This document shows positions 31,101 through 42,112 of a DNA stretch of 64,000 bases, piece after piece. A program made the translations under genes and the position numbers. Source of the stretch: Scatophagus argus (Eukaryota; Chordata; Actinopteri; Scatophagidae); contig NC_058494.1 of the NCBI RefSeq assembly GCF_020382885.2, forward strand, positions 10,434,001 through 10,498,000, given 5' to 3'. Within the stretch, counting starts at the first letter, position 1. Every line of letters starts with the position of its first letter. The notes beneath the pieces are model-generated. The model worked only from the letters and a program-made list of their open reading frames with translations, did not search any database and had not been told where the DNA came from.

Positions 31101-33953
31101 TTTACATGCAGCTGGACAGTAATCAGATTTCTCCTCCTAGCTCTGCTTTGAACTGAGGCTGTCATATTTTATGAATATGTCTACATGCACTCTAGTATTT
31201 CTGTTACGATCAGGTTTTAGAGGAAGCTGTTGATGTATTTGTACATGTAAACAGCACATCCTTGTTCCAAAAACCTAGCATTAAGCACTCAGGCATACAT
31301 TTTTTCCCTTACTCGCATGCACCTGAATTTTTCAAAGACGAACTGTTCAGCTGCGGAAACCCCCTTACATTGACTAAATGATTTCAGTTTCAGTTTTAGT
31401 CAGATGTGAAATTTGAGTAGTTTGAATTCAGCTATGACCCCCCCCCCCAAATCCCACCATACACCTCCCACCATGACAATGTACTTGTGCTATGTTTTAT
31501 TGACTGCATTTCCCTTAACAAGAAAGGATACCTTGCAGTAAGGTGGCATTTTACTTGCCGCAAGCAAACAAGCGACCCTTACTGTTTAGCGCTGTTACTG
31601 CTGACAAACTAACTGATGGTGGCTTTTAAGAACGTTCTCTATCACAGATCTGAAAAACACAAGCCCCTAGTGATTGGAACTCACTAACCCAACCAAATCA
31701 ATCAAAATGAAAAGACTAGACAATTACTTACATTAGTGACAAGAGGGCTGGTAATCATGGTGCCATTATTACCATCAACTAAATGATGGCCCACAGGTGG
31801 GTAGACACTAACCACTGGCTTCTCCTGAGGGAACTGAGGAGGCAGCAGACTAGAGGAAAGAACAATACGGGATGATCAGTTATTTTTTCAGAAATCCAAG
31901 GAGATATACAACAGAATTAACTAAATAACAAGGTATAAAACACGTGATATGCTGTACATTCGTAACTGATGAAATGAGAAGTGTTGGCACACTGGAGAAA
32001 TTGTGTTAAAGGTTTGCTAAAAGCTCTAAAGAACAAAGAAACTTTTACTATTTCATGTTGTGGGGACTAAACTCAATGAGACGTCTTGTTTTAGCTGCTA
32101 AGCACTTTTTTTATCTTTCTTCTCCAACGGTCTTATAGAAATATCACCACATTAATCTAGCTTCAGGTGCAAATAGCTATTATCCTTTGCTGTGGCTGTT
32201 ATGGGGCTATTATGATGCCATTGCAATTTGTGAGTTGATAATAAAACACATTTATATCCTTGCGCTGTTATGCGTATTAATTGTGATTAATATGTGTGCA
32301 GCTGTGTTTGGAAGAGGAAAAATTCAACAAAGGAAATAAAGCATTTTATCACCTGCAATAGCAGTTTGTCCTAGTGTGAAATTAGCAGTCTGTTTTTCTA
32401 ACTTCATGAGATAAGGATATTAGTTATACATAAAAAGAACAAATCCAATGACCAGGGTTTCTTGTGGTTATTTTTCCAACCACTGTTTGAGGTGCAGTGT
32501 GACTGTGAAGACTCTGACACTGTGTACTCTGTATTGTACGTGCAAAGATTTACTCACATGTTAACACTAATGGTGGAGTTGTTGACTGTGAATGGTATTC
32601 TATACTCAACATCCTTCTGGATCTCTGCAAGGCTGTTGGGAAACAGTAACACAGGAATGTCATGATCTGTAATCTTGCACCTGTAGTGATGATCAGCGAA
32701 TTTATTACATTCTTAATTTGTGAGAAAACATAAGCACAAGAAATGTAACAAATAAGGACACGATTTTAAATTCATAAGGAAATTTTCGCCAATTCCCGAT
32801 AACAAGTGACTTAAACGTGACCAACATCGATCCCAGCATTTATCCGTCTCACAGCATTGCCACCGCACGGCTATGTACCACCAGTCACACTGCTATATTA
32901 GTTTAAGCAACATTTGTAATTCTATGCTGTGTACTGTTGACATCAAGAATTTGCCTAATTCTTAATGGCAATTAATTTCGATACTGGTGTAAAACTCAAA
33001 TCACATTTTCAGACAATATGTACTTGTACAGTCTGCTTAACAATAAATCATTTACCTCTACAAAAGTCTGATATGGCCTAAAGTGAACTGCGTGTCAACA
33101 AGCCCTGGCCTTACACTCACTCCTGTACAGTAGTCATACTCAAACAGTGTGACTTGTTCTTTTACCATTCACTGATTCATAACATCATTTCCACGCCATG
33201 AGCAGCATTCTCCACAGCATATTAGCCTTTGTGCCATGTCCATAAGAGCAAACAAAGACTAATACTTTAATCTCCACATATAATTAGCTAGCTCCTCCTG
33301 AAACTACAGGCGTGACAAACACTGGAACGGTCATAGGATACAGCAAGCCAGCTACAACTTGTGTAATCAGTCCTAAAAATAAACACTGTAACTGTCACCG
33401 GTTGACTTGGTTAGCTTACAAGCTAACACAGCGTCCCGGTAAACCACATCTAGCTAGTGAGCTCTGGCGAAAGGTTAGCAAACATTAGCTCTTCGACAAC
33501 CACAGAGGAGCATGTCAAAACAGTGGTGGTTAATTCACTTAAAATCGTTTTGCACGCTTATAGAATCACAGGGACAAATGTGTGAGGAAAAAGAGGCAAC
33601 AAGCTATTTTATTAGGCTAACATACTCCTTTTGATTTCACTGTAAGCCAGGTGACCAGCTATGCTAGTAAACGTCAGTTGTTTATGAGAAGCGCGTTGGC
33701 ATGTTCTAGAAATTAACGTCAGTAACGTGACATGGAAAGATGGACCATAGTCCCACTTTAAAAAATATAATAGTGTTAATGTCAATAAGCTAATAGGCAG
33801 CAGGAGGGCCTGGTTTTCGTTTACCGGGTGCGGTACACGTTACCTTGGATGAGCGGCTTTGAGTGACTCGATCTGCCGTTGCCTTTGTTGCTGTAGGCTG
33901 TTCAGAGGGGGGAGAGGTCCAGAGCCTTTGGACAAGGGGAAAAACCAGTTCAT
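28131..33953 (-). CDS. vps37a: VPS37A, ESCRT-I subunit
   Basis: Eleven coding exons on the minus strand: 33953-33844, 32632-32558, 31849-31732, 30866-30763, 30416-30191, 29804-29734, 29579-29452, 29338-29280, 29155-29087, 28494-28351 and 28211-28131. Frame is kept throughout, giving 394 aa (human 397). Residues 1-37 read MNWFFPLSKGSG with the SLQQQRQRQIESL helix. The UEV-like domain follows (LAEIQKDVEYRIPFTVNN, LLPPQFPQEKPVVSVYPP, SDLGKVIQSLLDEFWKSPP), then a Pro-rich linker in the fifth exon. The Mod(r) coiled-coil domain covers the C-terminal half (LPQLKQVTQDKEELV, CEQLTQMKSAFE, LQARLKVAAHQAEEE, EKLQQSINIHGQF). VPS37A joins TSG101, VPS28 and MVB12/UBAP1 in ESCRT-I for sorting ubiquitinated receptors into multivesicular bodies. 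The fifth exon begins at a tandem CAGCAG acceptor, so a one-residue variant (with or without Ser) is likely. Confidence 0.97.
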
Positions 33954-34320
33954 CCTCTCCTGGCGAAACCTTTAGACTGAACAGAATCTAAAGGCCGACT
34001 ACAGACAAAATCGAAATGGTAGAGAAAGTGAGAAGGAAGAGCACACGGTGTGGAGATTTGTGGTGCTAACGCCCGATAGCTGTTCGACTAACGACTAGGG
34101 CTTGATGTCCTCACGAGGCTTACTTTGTAGTTACGTTACAAAGTCAGATGGCATATCCTAATTTTTCGGATAATGTTTCAAAAGAGTCTGGTGGTAATAT
34201 TACCATTGTCATTAATGTTACAAAAGAGAGACAGAATTCTAGCTAAAGGAAAGCAACCCTTCGACTAAGCAACAGAAGCTTGATCAACTTATTTACGTGT
34301 TACGTCACGCAACGAGTCTA
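33954..34320 (-). promoter_or_regulatory. vps37a: vps37a leader and promoter region
   Basis: Sequence immediately upstream of the vps37a ATG on the minus strand. A CRE-like TTACGTCA lies at 34300-34307. No TATA element at a convincing position. Confidence 0.4.
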
Positions 34321-34639
34321 CGTCTTCTTCTTTTAACGAATTTGCGGCAGAGGCGACAATGAGGTACTGCTCCCCTTCCGGCCATTTCTAAAATTGCATT
34401 CTGGCCTGGCCCCGCTTCTCCACTCTGGAGCGCCATTTGTGCGGCAGTTGAGCCTGAGCATGCAGTATATTAGTGTGTCTATAACCATACGTTCCATCAT
34501 TTCACACGATACAGCCGAATGTGTGACTGGGTACAAGGTTATACTCTAAATTAAAAAATAATCCTTCCTCAGTTGTTTGCTCAGCTACAGTTTCTGAGCT
34601 ATGCACTGCTTTAAATGTTTTGACTAGCACATCTGATAT

Positions 34640-35400
34640 TTGTTGTCAACTGACTGCCGTGCCTCAGTTTGACTTTGGTACTGTAGACCTCCTGCACATC
34701 TCTGCCTTTTGATGCACCAAACCCCTCTACAGGTCTTTGCCATGAGTCCATTAAAGTCCATTGCATATTTGCAATGCTTTATTTTGAGTATATACTGCAA
34801 TCTTTTCAACTCCTGTACATTGTCTTCCCGACTCCCAGCATTCCACTGCAGGACATAATGCATAATTGGAACAGTCCATTTCATCCTCCTCCACATATTG
34901 CTAATCTGATTGGTTCTTGCTCTGGCTTGTGGGTATCTGTTGACTTACAGCCACTCCTGCATGTATATACTCACGCAGTGCTTCAAGGGGGGAACATCCT
35001 TGATGCCCAGAAATTTGAATGCCACTGTATGGTTTACCTCTCAGTTGCAGTATTTAATATGTCCAGCATTTTTCCCCTGCATATTGCTGTTACAAGCTCA
35101 GTCTCTGACAGTTACAGCATCTTAAAGTGGTCTTTCATACTCCTCAACTGAAAAACACAAACAGCCTTGCATAACTTTCTCTTGCGCCTCATGTTCTTGG
35201 GACATCTGAAACACAACTAAGCTTTTTCGCTTTTCTCTACCACAACTCCTGCCCAGCATGTCTCTGAGCCTCCGCAGGAAGTCCGCTCTGGTCCCTCTGG
35301 TAGACTGTCCCTGTGCTTCAAGCCTAATCTTGCCTGTTTGTCCAGTGTCACTCACAGGCATTTATATGAATAAACCACCTTGACATCCTCCGGTGGATGG
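34640..35400 (-). mobile_element. Decayed LINE endonuclease/ORF1-like relic
   Basis: The minus-strand frame 34896-34624 contains YVLQWNAGSREDNVQELKRL, which resembles the start of LINE apurinic endonuclease domains (LQWNARSL...N.QE.K). A Gly-rich stretch that could match the next endonuclease motif follows after an apparent internal deletion. An upstream frame (35361-35122), rich in charged residues, may belong to the same element. No catalytic residues can be confirmed. Confidence 0.4.
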
Positions 35401-35681
35401 ATACAGGGGTCAGAGGAGGCATAACCCTGCAATCAGCTCCTTTGTCTTTGTGTTTAGCTGGAGATAGTTCAGTCTGCACCATCCAACTAAGTCATCCTCT
35501 GGCTCTCTCTATTTTTCCTCCTGTTGTCCACTATTAGACCCCACTGTGGCAGAATCTGAAAAGCTACAGAAAGGACAGATTTGAGATCTGACAAATTTGT
35601 CAGTATTTGAATTATATTTCTGCTCCACTGCAGAGTCTAAATTGGCACAGAACACATTAGGTTTTCACACAACTTCCCACT

Positions 35682-35843
35682 ACCACTCTGATCATATTCC
35701 CTTCCTCAATGCTTCGAAGCAAAGACCAGTCTCCAATAACGGAGAACCTCTGAAATGACATATTCTCTAACTGCTTAGAAAGGAATATCACACCACATCA
35801 TTGTGGTTAACAAAACTAAACACTTTATAAACATATTTCCAAA
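35682..35843 (-). pseudogene. U3 snoRNA pseudogene (copy C)
   Basis: Shares the 3' terminal block GATCAGAGTGGT and much of the central part with copies A and B, but box C (TGATGA) and box B (GAGCGTGAAGC) are destroyed. The 5' domain, with the first 40 or so nucleotides and the pre-rRNA pairing segments, is missing. A PSE-like block (about 35868-35892) still follows upstream, showing that the whole transcription unit was duplicated before decay. Confidence 0.85.
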
Positions 35844-36565
35844 ATGAGAACCTGATATGAGAACTGTTCTCACTTAGGGTTCCTCTCTGACAACAACAAG
35901 CTCCTGCAGCTGCTGTGCCACAGTATAGTACAGCCAACCACTGCAGCACTCAGAACGTGGGAAAGAAAAGCAGCACTGAGTGATGATAAAAATAAAAAAA
36001 GCTTGACTCAAAGTAAGAAAAGTTGATGGTTCAAACACCAGTAAGAAAAAAGACTAATTTCTCTCACTGACTGGGAGAACAAAAGCTGTCAAGGAGACTG
36101 TAAAATTGGGTCTTTGTTTCATTTCTTTCAACTGATCTGCATTTTACATCATTATGTGACATCAAGTCCATCAGAGATGACTAAACAAAAAGGATGGCTA
36201 ATGAGAAAATCTTTATAAGGACGCCGATATTTACACTTCAATGTGACTTTCAGTCATCATTTCTCTTACTGTAATAATTTTATTTCAACTTAATTGCTTT
36301 TCAAGGCCACATTGGGCTATTTTAGGCCATTGATGATTAATAAATGACCTAAATGATGAACTGATTATCAAAATTCCTCATCTCTTCTCTGTCAATCCAC
36401 TAATAAATTAATCATCTACTTGCTTATTCAATAAACTTCAGCAATCACTTTAACAATGTTTGCAATTCCAAATCAATGATGCTTGAAAATGAACACCTAA
36501 TAGAGTAACCAAACTAACATCCAGCTTCACACTACAAATATTTTACTTGTCACAACATTGCATCT

Positions 36566-36781
36566 ACCACTCTGATCATATTCCCTTCTTCCATACTCCA
36601 CTGGGAAGTAAAGAACGATCCTCAATGACAGAGAACATATGACACAAATCATTGTTCTCTGCCCGCTTCACGCTCAGAAGGGAACATCATGACTCATCAT
36701 CGTGGTTAGCGAGACCAAACACTTTAGAAACACATTTCTCAAGTCAGAAACTATAGAAATGATCCCTGAAAGTATAGTCTT
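36566..36781 (-). ncRNA. U3 snoRNA (copy B), possibly non-functional
   Basis: 216 nt, the same length as copy A. The 5' end AAGACTATACTTTCAGGG and the following ATCATTTCTATAG match vertebrate U3 exactly. Box B (GAGCGTGAAGC) is intact. Box C reads TGAGGA instead of TGATGA. A PSE-like element lies at 36829-36848, about 48-67 bp upstream, but the Staf-like distal element of copy A is absent. It is either a weak variant gene or a recent pseudogene. Confidence 0.75.
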
Positions 36782-37770
36782 AGTTTGAAAGAGGGCGGAA
36801 AAATGCATGTGATTCACAGAAGAATCGTTCTCACTCAGGGTTCCTCTCTGCTGTCAGAAACCTCCTGCAGCTGCTGCGTCTCAACCACTTATGTGTGTTT
36901 ATGTAAATAACACAGCAGAGCACAGCCAATCATTGCACACCATTAGCAGCACAGTTGTGGGACAGAGCACACAGGAGTGAAAGGCAGTAATGAGGTAAAG
37001 GAAAGCACTTTGATAACAAATCTTAAGTCACAAAGTAAGAAAGGAAACGTTACAAAAAGTTGCAATTACTACATTTAGTCAAAGTTCAAAATACTTGCAA
37101 GACAAAAAGCTAATTCTCTGACTGAACAGATCTAGTAAGATAGGCTCTACTAAAGTAGCAGCAGTAAAATTTGATCTCCTTTGAATTTGTTCTAATTTGA
37201 TGTATAGTTAAATCATCATTAGAGACTGGCAGGTTGTTTATAGAAGATCAAATGTGCAGAATCTGGTGTACAGACACTAATTTGTCCTCAAGTCTGTTTC
37301 ACCATACCTATTTTCAACAGAGAAAGCTTGACAGTACGCTGAAGGATGCAACATTTCACACACAACAATTTTGTAACTGCCAGGCATTCTACATTATTAT
37401 TTAATTTGTCTAGAAACACAAAAGTTACATGAGTAAACATTTACCATAACAGATTTCATTATAGTACTTTTCAAAATACACTGAACACATCCCCTTTCTC
37501 AAATTTGCAAAATGGATGTTGACGATCTGTTGAATAAATTGTTGAGTTTATAAAAACTAAGAAATCAGGTCAGGATAAAATTACCACAAGTTGAGCACAA
37601 AGAACAGATGGCATTTTCATATGAGGTATGACAAATTACTGACTAACAAGACCACTCCTTCTTCAACAGCAACGACATCCCTTCAGATGTGAGTAGTAGA
37701 TCCTGTATAACAATCAACAAAGCCACTTCCTATATACAGATTTTGTTTCATTTTCACACAACGAAGAGCA

Positions 37771-37986
37771 ACCACTCTGATCATATTCCTTTCCTCCAAG
37801 CTCCACTAGGAAGCAAAGAACGATCATCAATGACAGAGAACGTATGAAATGAATCATTATTCTCTGCCCGCTTCACGCTCAGAAAAGAATATCGCACCTC
37901 ATCATCGTGGTTAGCGAGACCAAACACTTTAGAAACACATTTCTCAAGTTAGAAACTATAGAAATGATCCCTGAAAGTATAGTCTT
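37771..37986 (-). ncRNA. U3 small nucleolar RNA (copy A)
   Basis: 216 nt against 217 in human U3. The first 31 nucleotides are identical to human as I recall it, covering the box A region that pairs with 18S pre-rRNA. Box C' (GATGATGA context), box B (CTGAGCGTGAAGC) and box C (TTGATGATCG) are present. The 3' end is AGAGTGGT as in human, but box D is CAGA rather than CTGA. U3 is the box C/D RNA that nucleates the small-subunit processome with fibrillarin, NOP56, NOP58, SNU13 and RRP9, and is needed for early 18S cleavages in the nucleolus. A 3'-box-like sequence (GTTGTGTGAAAATGA) follows downstream. Independent Pol II snRNA-type promoter elements lie upstream. The gene is not in a host intron that I can identify. 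Confidence 0.95.
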
Positions 37987-38031
37987 AACTTAGTCACAGC
38001 TGAACACAGCACCTCATTCACAGGAAAATCA

Positions 38032-38050
38032 TTCTCAGTCGGGGTTCCTC
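38032..38050 (-). promoter_or_regulatory. Proximal sequence element of U3 copy A
   Basis: A block reading GAGAGGAACCCCGACTGAGA on the minus strand, 46-64 bp upstream of the RNA start. It is also present, slightly changed, at the same distance from copy B and beside copy C. Position and conservation fit the snRNA-type PSE bound by SNAPc. Confidence 0.75.
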
Positions 38051-38180
38051 TCCGCTTTCACACGTAACAAAAACACCAAATTAATGAGTAGTAAACAAAG
38101 TATAACCGTAAAACCACGATAATACAAACTTAGTCTGAAATGTTACTGAAAGTATTGATTTAATGTTAAGACTTTCGAGG

Positions 38181-38199
38181 CACCCACAATGCTTTGCGA
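38181..38199 (+). promoter_or_regulatory. Staf/ZNF143-like distal element of U3 copy A
   Basis: ACCCACAATGCTTTGCG closely matches the ZNF143/Staf site that activates snRNA and snoRNA genes. It lies about 200 bp upstream of the U3 start, the usual DSE distance. I see no equivalent near copy B. Confidence 0.7.
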
Positions 38200-39111
38200 C
38201 CTGACTCAATACGTCTATTTAATATGCGTGCATTACATGTTTTAATTTATTTATTAATCCTTAACAATAGACTGGACTGTATGGACAACAACGAGACAAC
38301 AGGGATGACGCTTTAAGTATTACAAGTTATTCATTTTGGTTACTACACGAGATACATGCTTAAACGGTGCGTCGACTTTTATGTTCCTGACAGAAAACTG
38401 GCAAAGAAATACAGTTCCGTTTACATCTGCAAAGCCAGGTGCGCCTCGTTTAAAGTGTTTTCAGAGATCAGCTTATACGCAAAAGAAGTAAAGTACGATA
38501 GCTTACAACAACAACAGCAGGCACAACGTCAGTTCACAATAAATATCGTGCAACGTCTGCAGTCATTTTTGCCATAACTTTGCCATGACTTTGACATGAG
38601 TCCTGTGTTCAATTACGACCGTTCTTCCCAGCAGCTTGTTTCATACGACACGTGAGGGCGGCAATTCATTAGATAACATTTCATCGAGAAGAGTTTGAAC
38701 TTAACGAGAACCACTCAAAATAGAAAATACCAGATTGTTATGCAAGTCACACTGGTACACATAAATCGTAAGATTAGATAACGACACCAACATTACAGAA
38801 CTTTCGACTGAAGCTAAACTAGTAATACTATTTCCTAACCTTGGCTAATGTTACCATAGGCGTCCAACTAAAACTAACAGGGCCAGACGAGAATGTTTTT
38901 TATTTTTTTTAATTCTGTACTTCTACAAATTCGACCGAATACAGGTTATATTAATGACTAAATGGTGAGAAGGGAGCAAAAATAGAAGAATGTGGTGATG
39001 TATTTCCCTTATTCTTCGGTAGCTAGCTAATAACGTTAGCGTAACGCTAACAAGCTTCTGTAATGTCAACAAACTTTTTCTTGACGCCTCACAGAAAACC
39101 ACTCTTACCAA

Positions 39112-39230
39112 TGTCGCAGCCGTGGGATTGTGACACATTTGTTTTATCCCGTGGGAAGGACCAGGCTTTATCCCTAAGATTCAGGTGTGCGCGTCTTTCT
39201 TCAGCAATTAAAGTTGGCCACGTATAGAAT
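39112..39230 (-). other. Orphan first-exon candidate
   Basis: On the minus strand a strong donor (GCGACATTG followed by gtaagagt) closes at 39112, downstream of an NRF1 site. The exon has one ATG (39138) opening MCHNPTAATL and then the splice site. I cannot find the partner exon. It could be an alternative vps37a leader, the first exon of a non-coding RNA across the U3 array, or a chance match. Confidence 0.35.
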
Positions 39231-39235
39231 GGCGT

Positions 39236-39247
39236 CGCGCATGCGCA
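39236..39247. promoter_or_regulatory. NRF1 binding site
   Basis: CGCGCATGCGCA is a perfect palindromic NRF1 consensus. Such sites usually sit within 100 bp of CpG-type promoters. Confidence 0.65.
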
Positions 39248-39840
39248 ATGAATGTCACGCTTTCTAACATCTTAAATTAGTTTATTCATGCAGGAAAATT
39301 ATTCACCAGGTCCACAGATCTGATAAATACATGATCTTTTTGAAGCACAGTGACAGTAGTATACGCTATGAGAACCAACCTGGGAAAAACCCACCATTCC
39401 CCAGACATCTAGACTTCTCCCCTCACTTCAATGTATTCAAAATATATTCCATATGTGACACATTAAAAATTATATTCGAAAATTCATACTGTATTGCACC
39501 ATTCAAGACTGGGTAATGAATCACTTGTTGTAACATATAATACATATAATGCCATAATCATGCACACATTTTAAGTTTTATTACTGTTAAAAGCAACACT
39601 GAAAAAGTATGCTATTGCTATGTGACGTTTTACTCAGGAGAAACGGAATGGGTAAAAGGCACCTATGTTGTGGATATCTGTATCAAACGGTTGTTCCTGG
39701 TGAGGTCACCAGCTCACCATAGGGCTGACAGTCAAGAATATGCATAATAATGGAAAATGTGAGCTGATAGACCACTTGTGATCAGATCACCCTGGCCAGA
39801 TGTTAATCACAGCTTCAAAGGGAGAAACAACCATTAACGC

Positions 39841-39948
39841 TGACATTCACGCCCACGGACAATTTATAGTTTCCAGTTAGCCCAAGCTGCCTGTTTTTGG
39901 AGAGTGGAGGGAACCCACGCAGAAACATGCAAACTCCACACAGAAAGG
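39841..39948 (-). mobile_element. Antisense fragment of the RTE/Rex3-like tail
   Basis: Reverse complement carries GGAGTTTGCATGTTTCTGCG and an AATTGTCCGTGGGCGTGAA block, the same family as the copy at 13430 but in the other orientation and more diverged. Confidence 0.55.
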
Positions 39949-41084
39949 CCCCACTGCATCACTGTGTTGTCCATTCAAGTCATACATGCAACACAAACAG
40001 GTCAAGATATGAAGGATTTAGTAATGTGAAATATTGAAGTTACAAAATAAGAAAAACATATCTGTGTCTTTTATGTTCTGTGCTGTCCCATACAGGTCAC
40101 AGACATCCAAGTGTTGTCGTAATATTAGGATAATATAGTGTTTAAGTGTTTACATACTCTCTCTCTGTGCAATAAAAAGCAACAATTACACTGGCTAGAG
40201 AGACCAAATAAAAGACGTAGAGACGATTAAAATTAGGTGAGGAAATACATATCCATAATTTCTTCATTAAATCACACAATTTTGTATACTTCTGTATGTT
40301 AATATTTTATATTAACATTATTATATAGATATCATCCTCGTTGCCAAATATATTGCAATGTAATTAATGTTGTGCTCTTTCCGTTTTTACAGTTTGTAGT
40401 GCCGTGCTTTATAAAATATATATAGTTTCTGTAAGTAATTGATAATGTTCGAGAAATGAAAATAGAATTCTGTTGACAAACCTCAAAAATGCAAAAAATA
40501 TGCTTAGTTATGAAATGAATGCATGAATTTTTGGCTGGTCAAAATAAGTAAGCTAGTTAAGATTAGTTACACTTTCAATAACTGTTGTGGAGGTCCCATG
40601 CTTGAAGAGTAAAGTCAGATTCTAATCTAATTCTGTAATACGGTAAATCACGCTTGGGATGACTGACATCACGTGTAGGTGACTGGGAAAACAGGAACCA
40701 AGAAAATAATGATATTGCTCACTCTCAGCATATAGAGTTTCAGTCAGCTATGTGTGGTCATGCTTGTCGTTTTTATCTGATGTAGAGATCCGCTGGAAAT
40801 CTGTCCTTGTAAATGCAATGCTGTTATCTCAGATCACCGACTATAAAAGTCAGAGCTCAATTCGATTTATTTCATCATCTGATGTCTTCCTTCATGAGTT
40901 TTTCTGCCTTCTCTCTCCCTTTATGGCTTCTCCTTGTACTTCCTCCAGAGCTTGTGCACTTGTCTTCTGGCTCCAGAGCGAAGACAGCTGGAGAAGGAGG
41001 TGTGGTGTTGGCCCTTCACCTGGTAAACACAGACCAAAGGGAGACACAGTCATGCTGGAAGCCAGAAGCCAGAAGTGGTGCATG
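39949..41084. other. Intergenic, nothing recognised
   Basis: AT-rich DNA. The 40752-41091 frames are overlapping in several phases and resemble no known protein. Confidence 0.5.
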
Positions 41085-41240
41085 TAACTAAGTACATTTA
41101 CTCAAGTACAAATTTGAGGCACTTTAGTTGGGTATTTCCATTTGATAAAACGTTATATCTACAGTCCACTACACTTAGGAACCATTTTCTTTATATTTGT
41201 CTGACAGCTTTAGTTACCAGTTGCTTGGCAGATTAGTTTC
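41085..41240. repeat. Teleost interspersed repeat
   Basis: Contains TAACTAAGTACATTTACTCA, a CCACTACA block and GACAGCTTTAGTTACCAGTT, a very common dispersed teleost sequence. A fainter relative is at about 9590-9650. Confidence 0.6.
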
Positions 41241-41815
41241 TCAAACCGTTCCTGCATAGTGAAAACCATGTATCTCCATGAAGTGTAATGAGGGGTTCCT
41301 ATATGTGTTGAGAAAATTGTCTTTCTTCTTAAGCTAAATAAACCCACTTGGATAAGCTAATGGAATATGACACTTTGCTGTAGATGTAAATACTCAACAG
41401 TATATAAATTAGTTAACATGAGCTCAACCTTAAACATCTACATCAGTAACATACACATTAATGCAGCAGTAATATTAATCAAAAACAAAAATAATAACCA
41501 GGAATATTTTACTGCAGTATGACTACTTTTACTTTTCATACTTTTTGCTGATCATCTGGAAGTGGATCTGGAAATGTTGAAGTGAGAGAAAAAGTTTTTG
41601 GAAGTTCCAAAAATACTTTAAAGATAACCGTGAGTTGTCTGCACACTCTGAATTCTCCAAAATGAAGACATTCAGGAACTTGTGTTGCAACTGTGTGCAC
41701 CTCCACTGTGTAGTAATCTTGAATATTTGATTATTATTTGAGTTTACAAGAAATATGAGTAATGGTTAGTGTCACTGTAAAATAACACGAACAAGTCTAT
41801 TCATGATATCCAGAT

Positions 41816-41821
41816 TTTATT
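41816..41821 (-). terminator. Polyadenylation signal candidate for micu3
   Basis: AATAAA on the minus strand, about 290 nt after the micu3 stop codon. Confidence 0.5.
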
Positions 41822-42112
41822 CTTTTATGAAAGTGAGAATAAACCAGCTACAGTTTTTTTATCTTACTATAATTTTGCTGTAATGAAGTGCTTCCCACCT
41901 GACTGAACACAAATATTTTGTTGATAATGAATAGGACCAGCTACTGAGTGTGTGATTAAGGTAGAAAAGGTGAGTGTGAGATGTTGGAGAACATCATAGG
42001 AATTGATCCATAATTTAATTCAGCAATGGTGCTAATGACATAGGTCATATACCAGGTCACATGGGTGAATGAACATCATGAACTTAATCCAACTTTCTGT
42101 TTTTGGTGGTAC

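Noticed and set aside
34333-34536. 67-aa minus frame near the vps37a promoter
   Set aside because: No homology recognised; likely chance frame in promoter-proximal DNA.
38356-38577. 73-aa plus frame with a short QQQQQ run
   Set aside because: No family resemblance and it lies just upstream of the U3 distal element in non-coding DNA.
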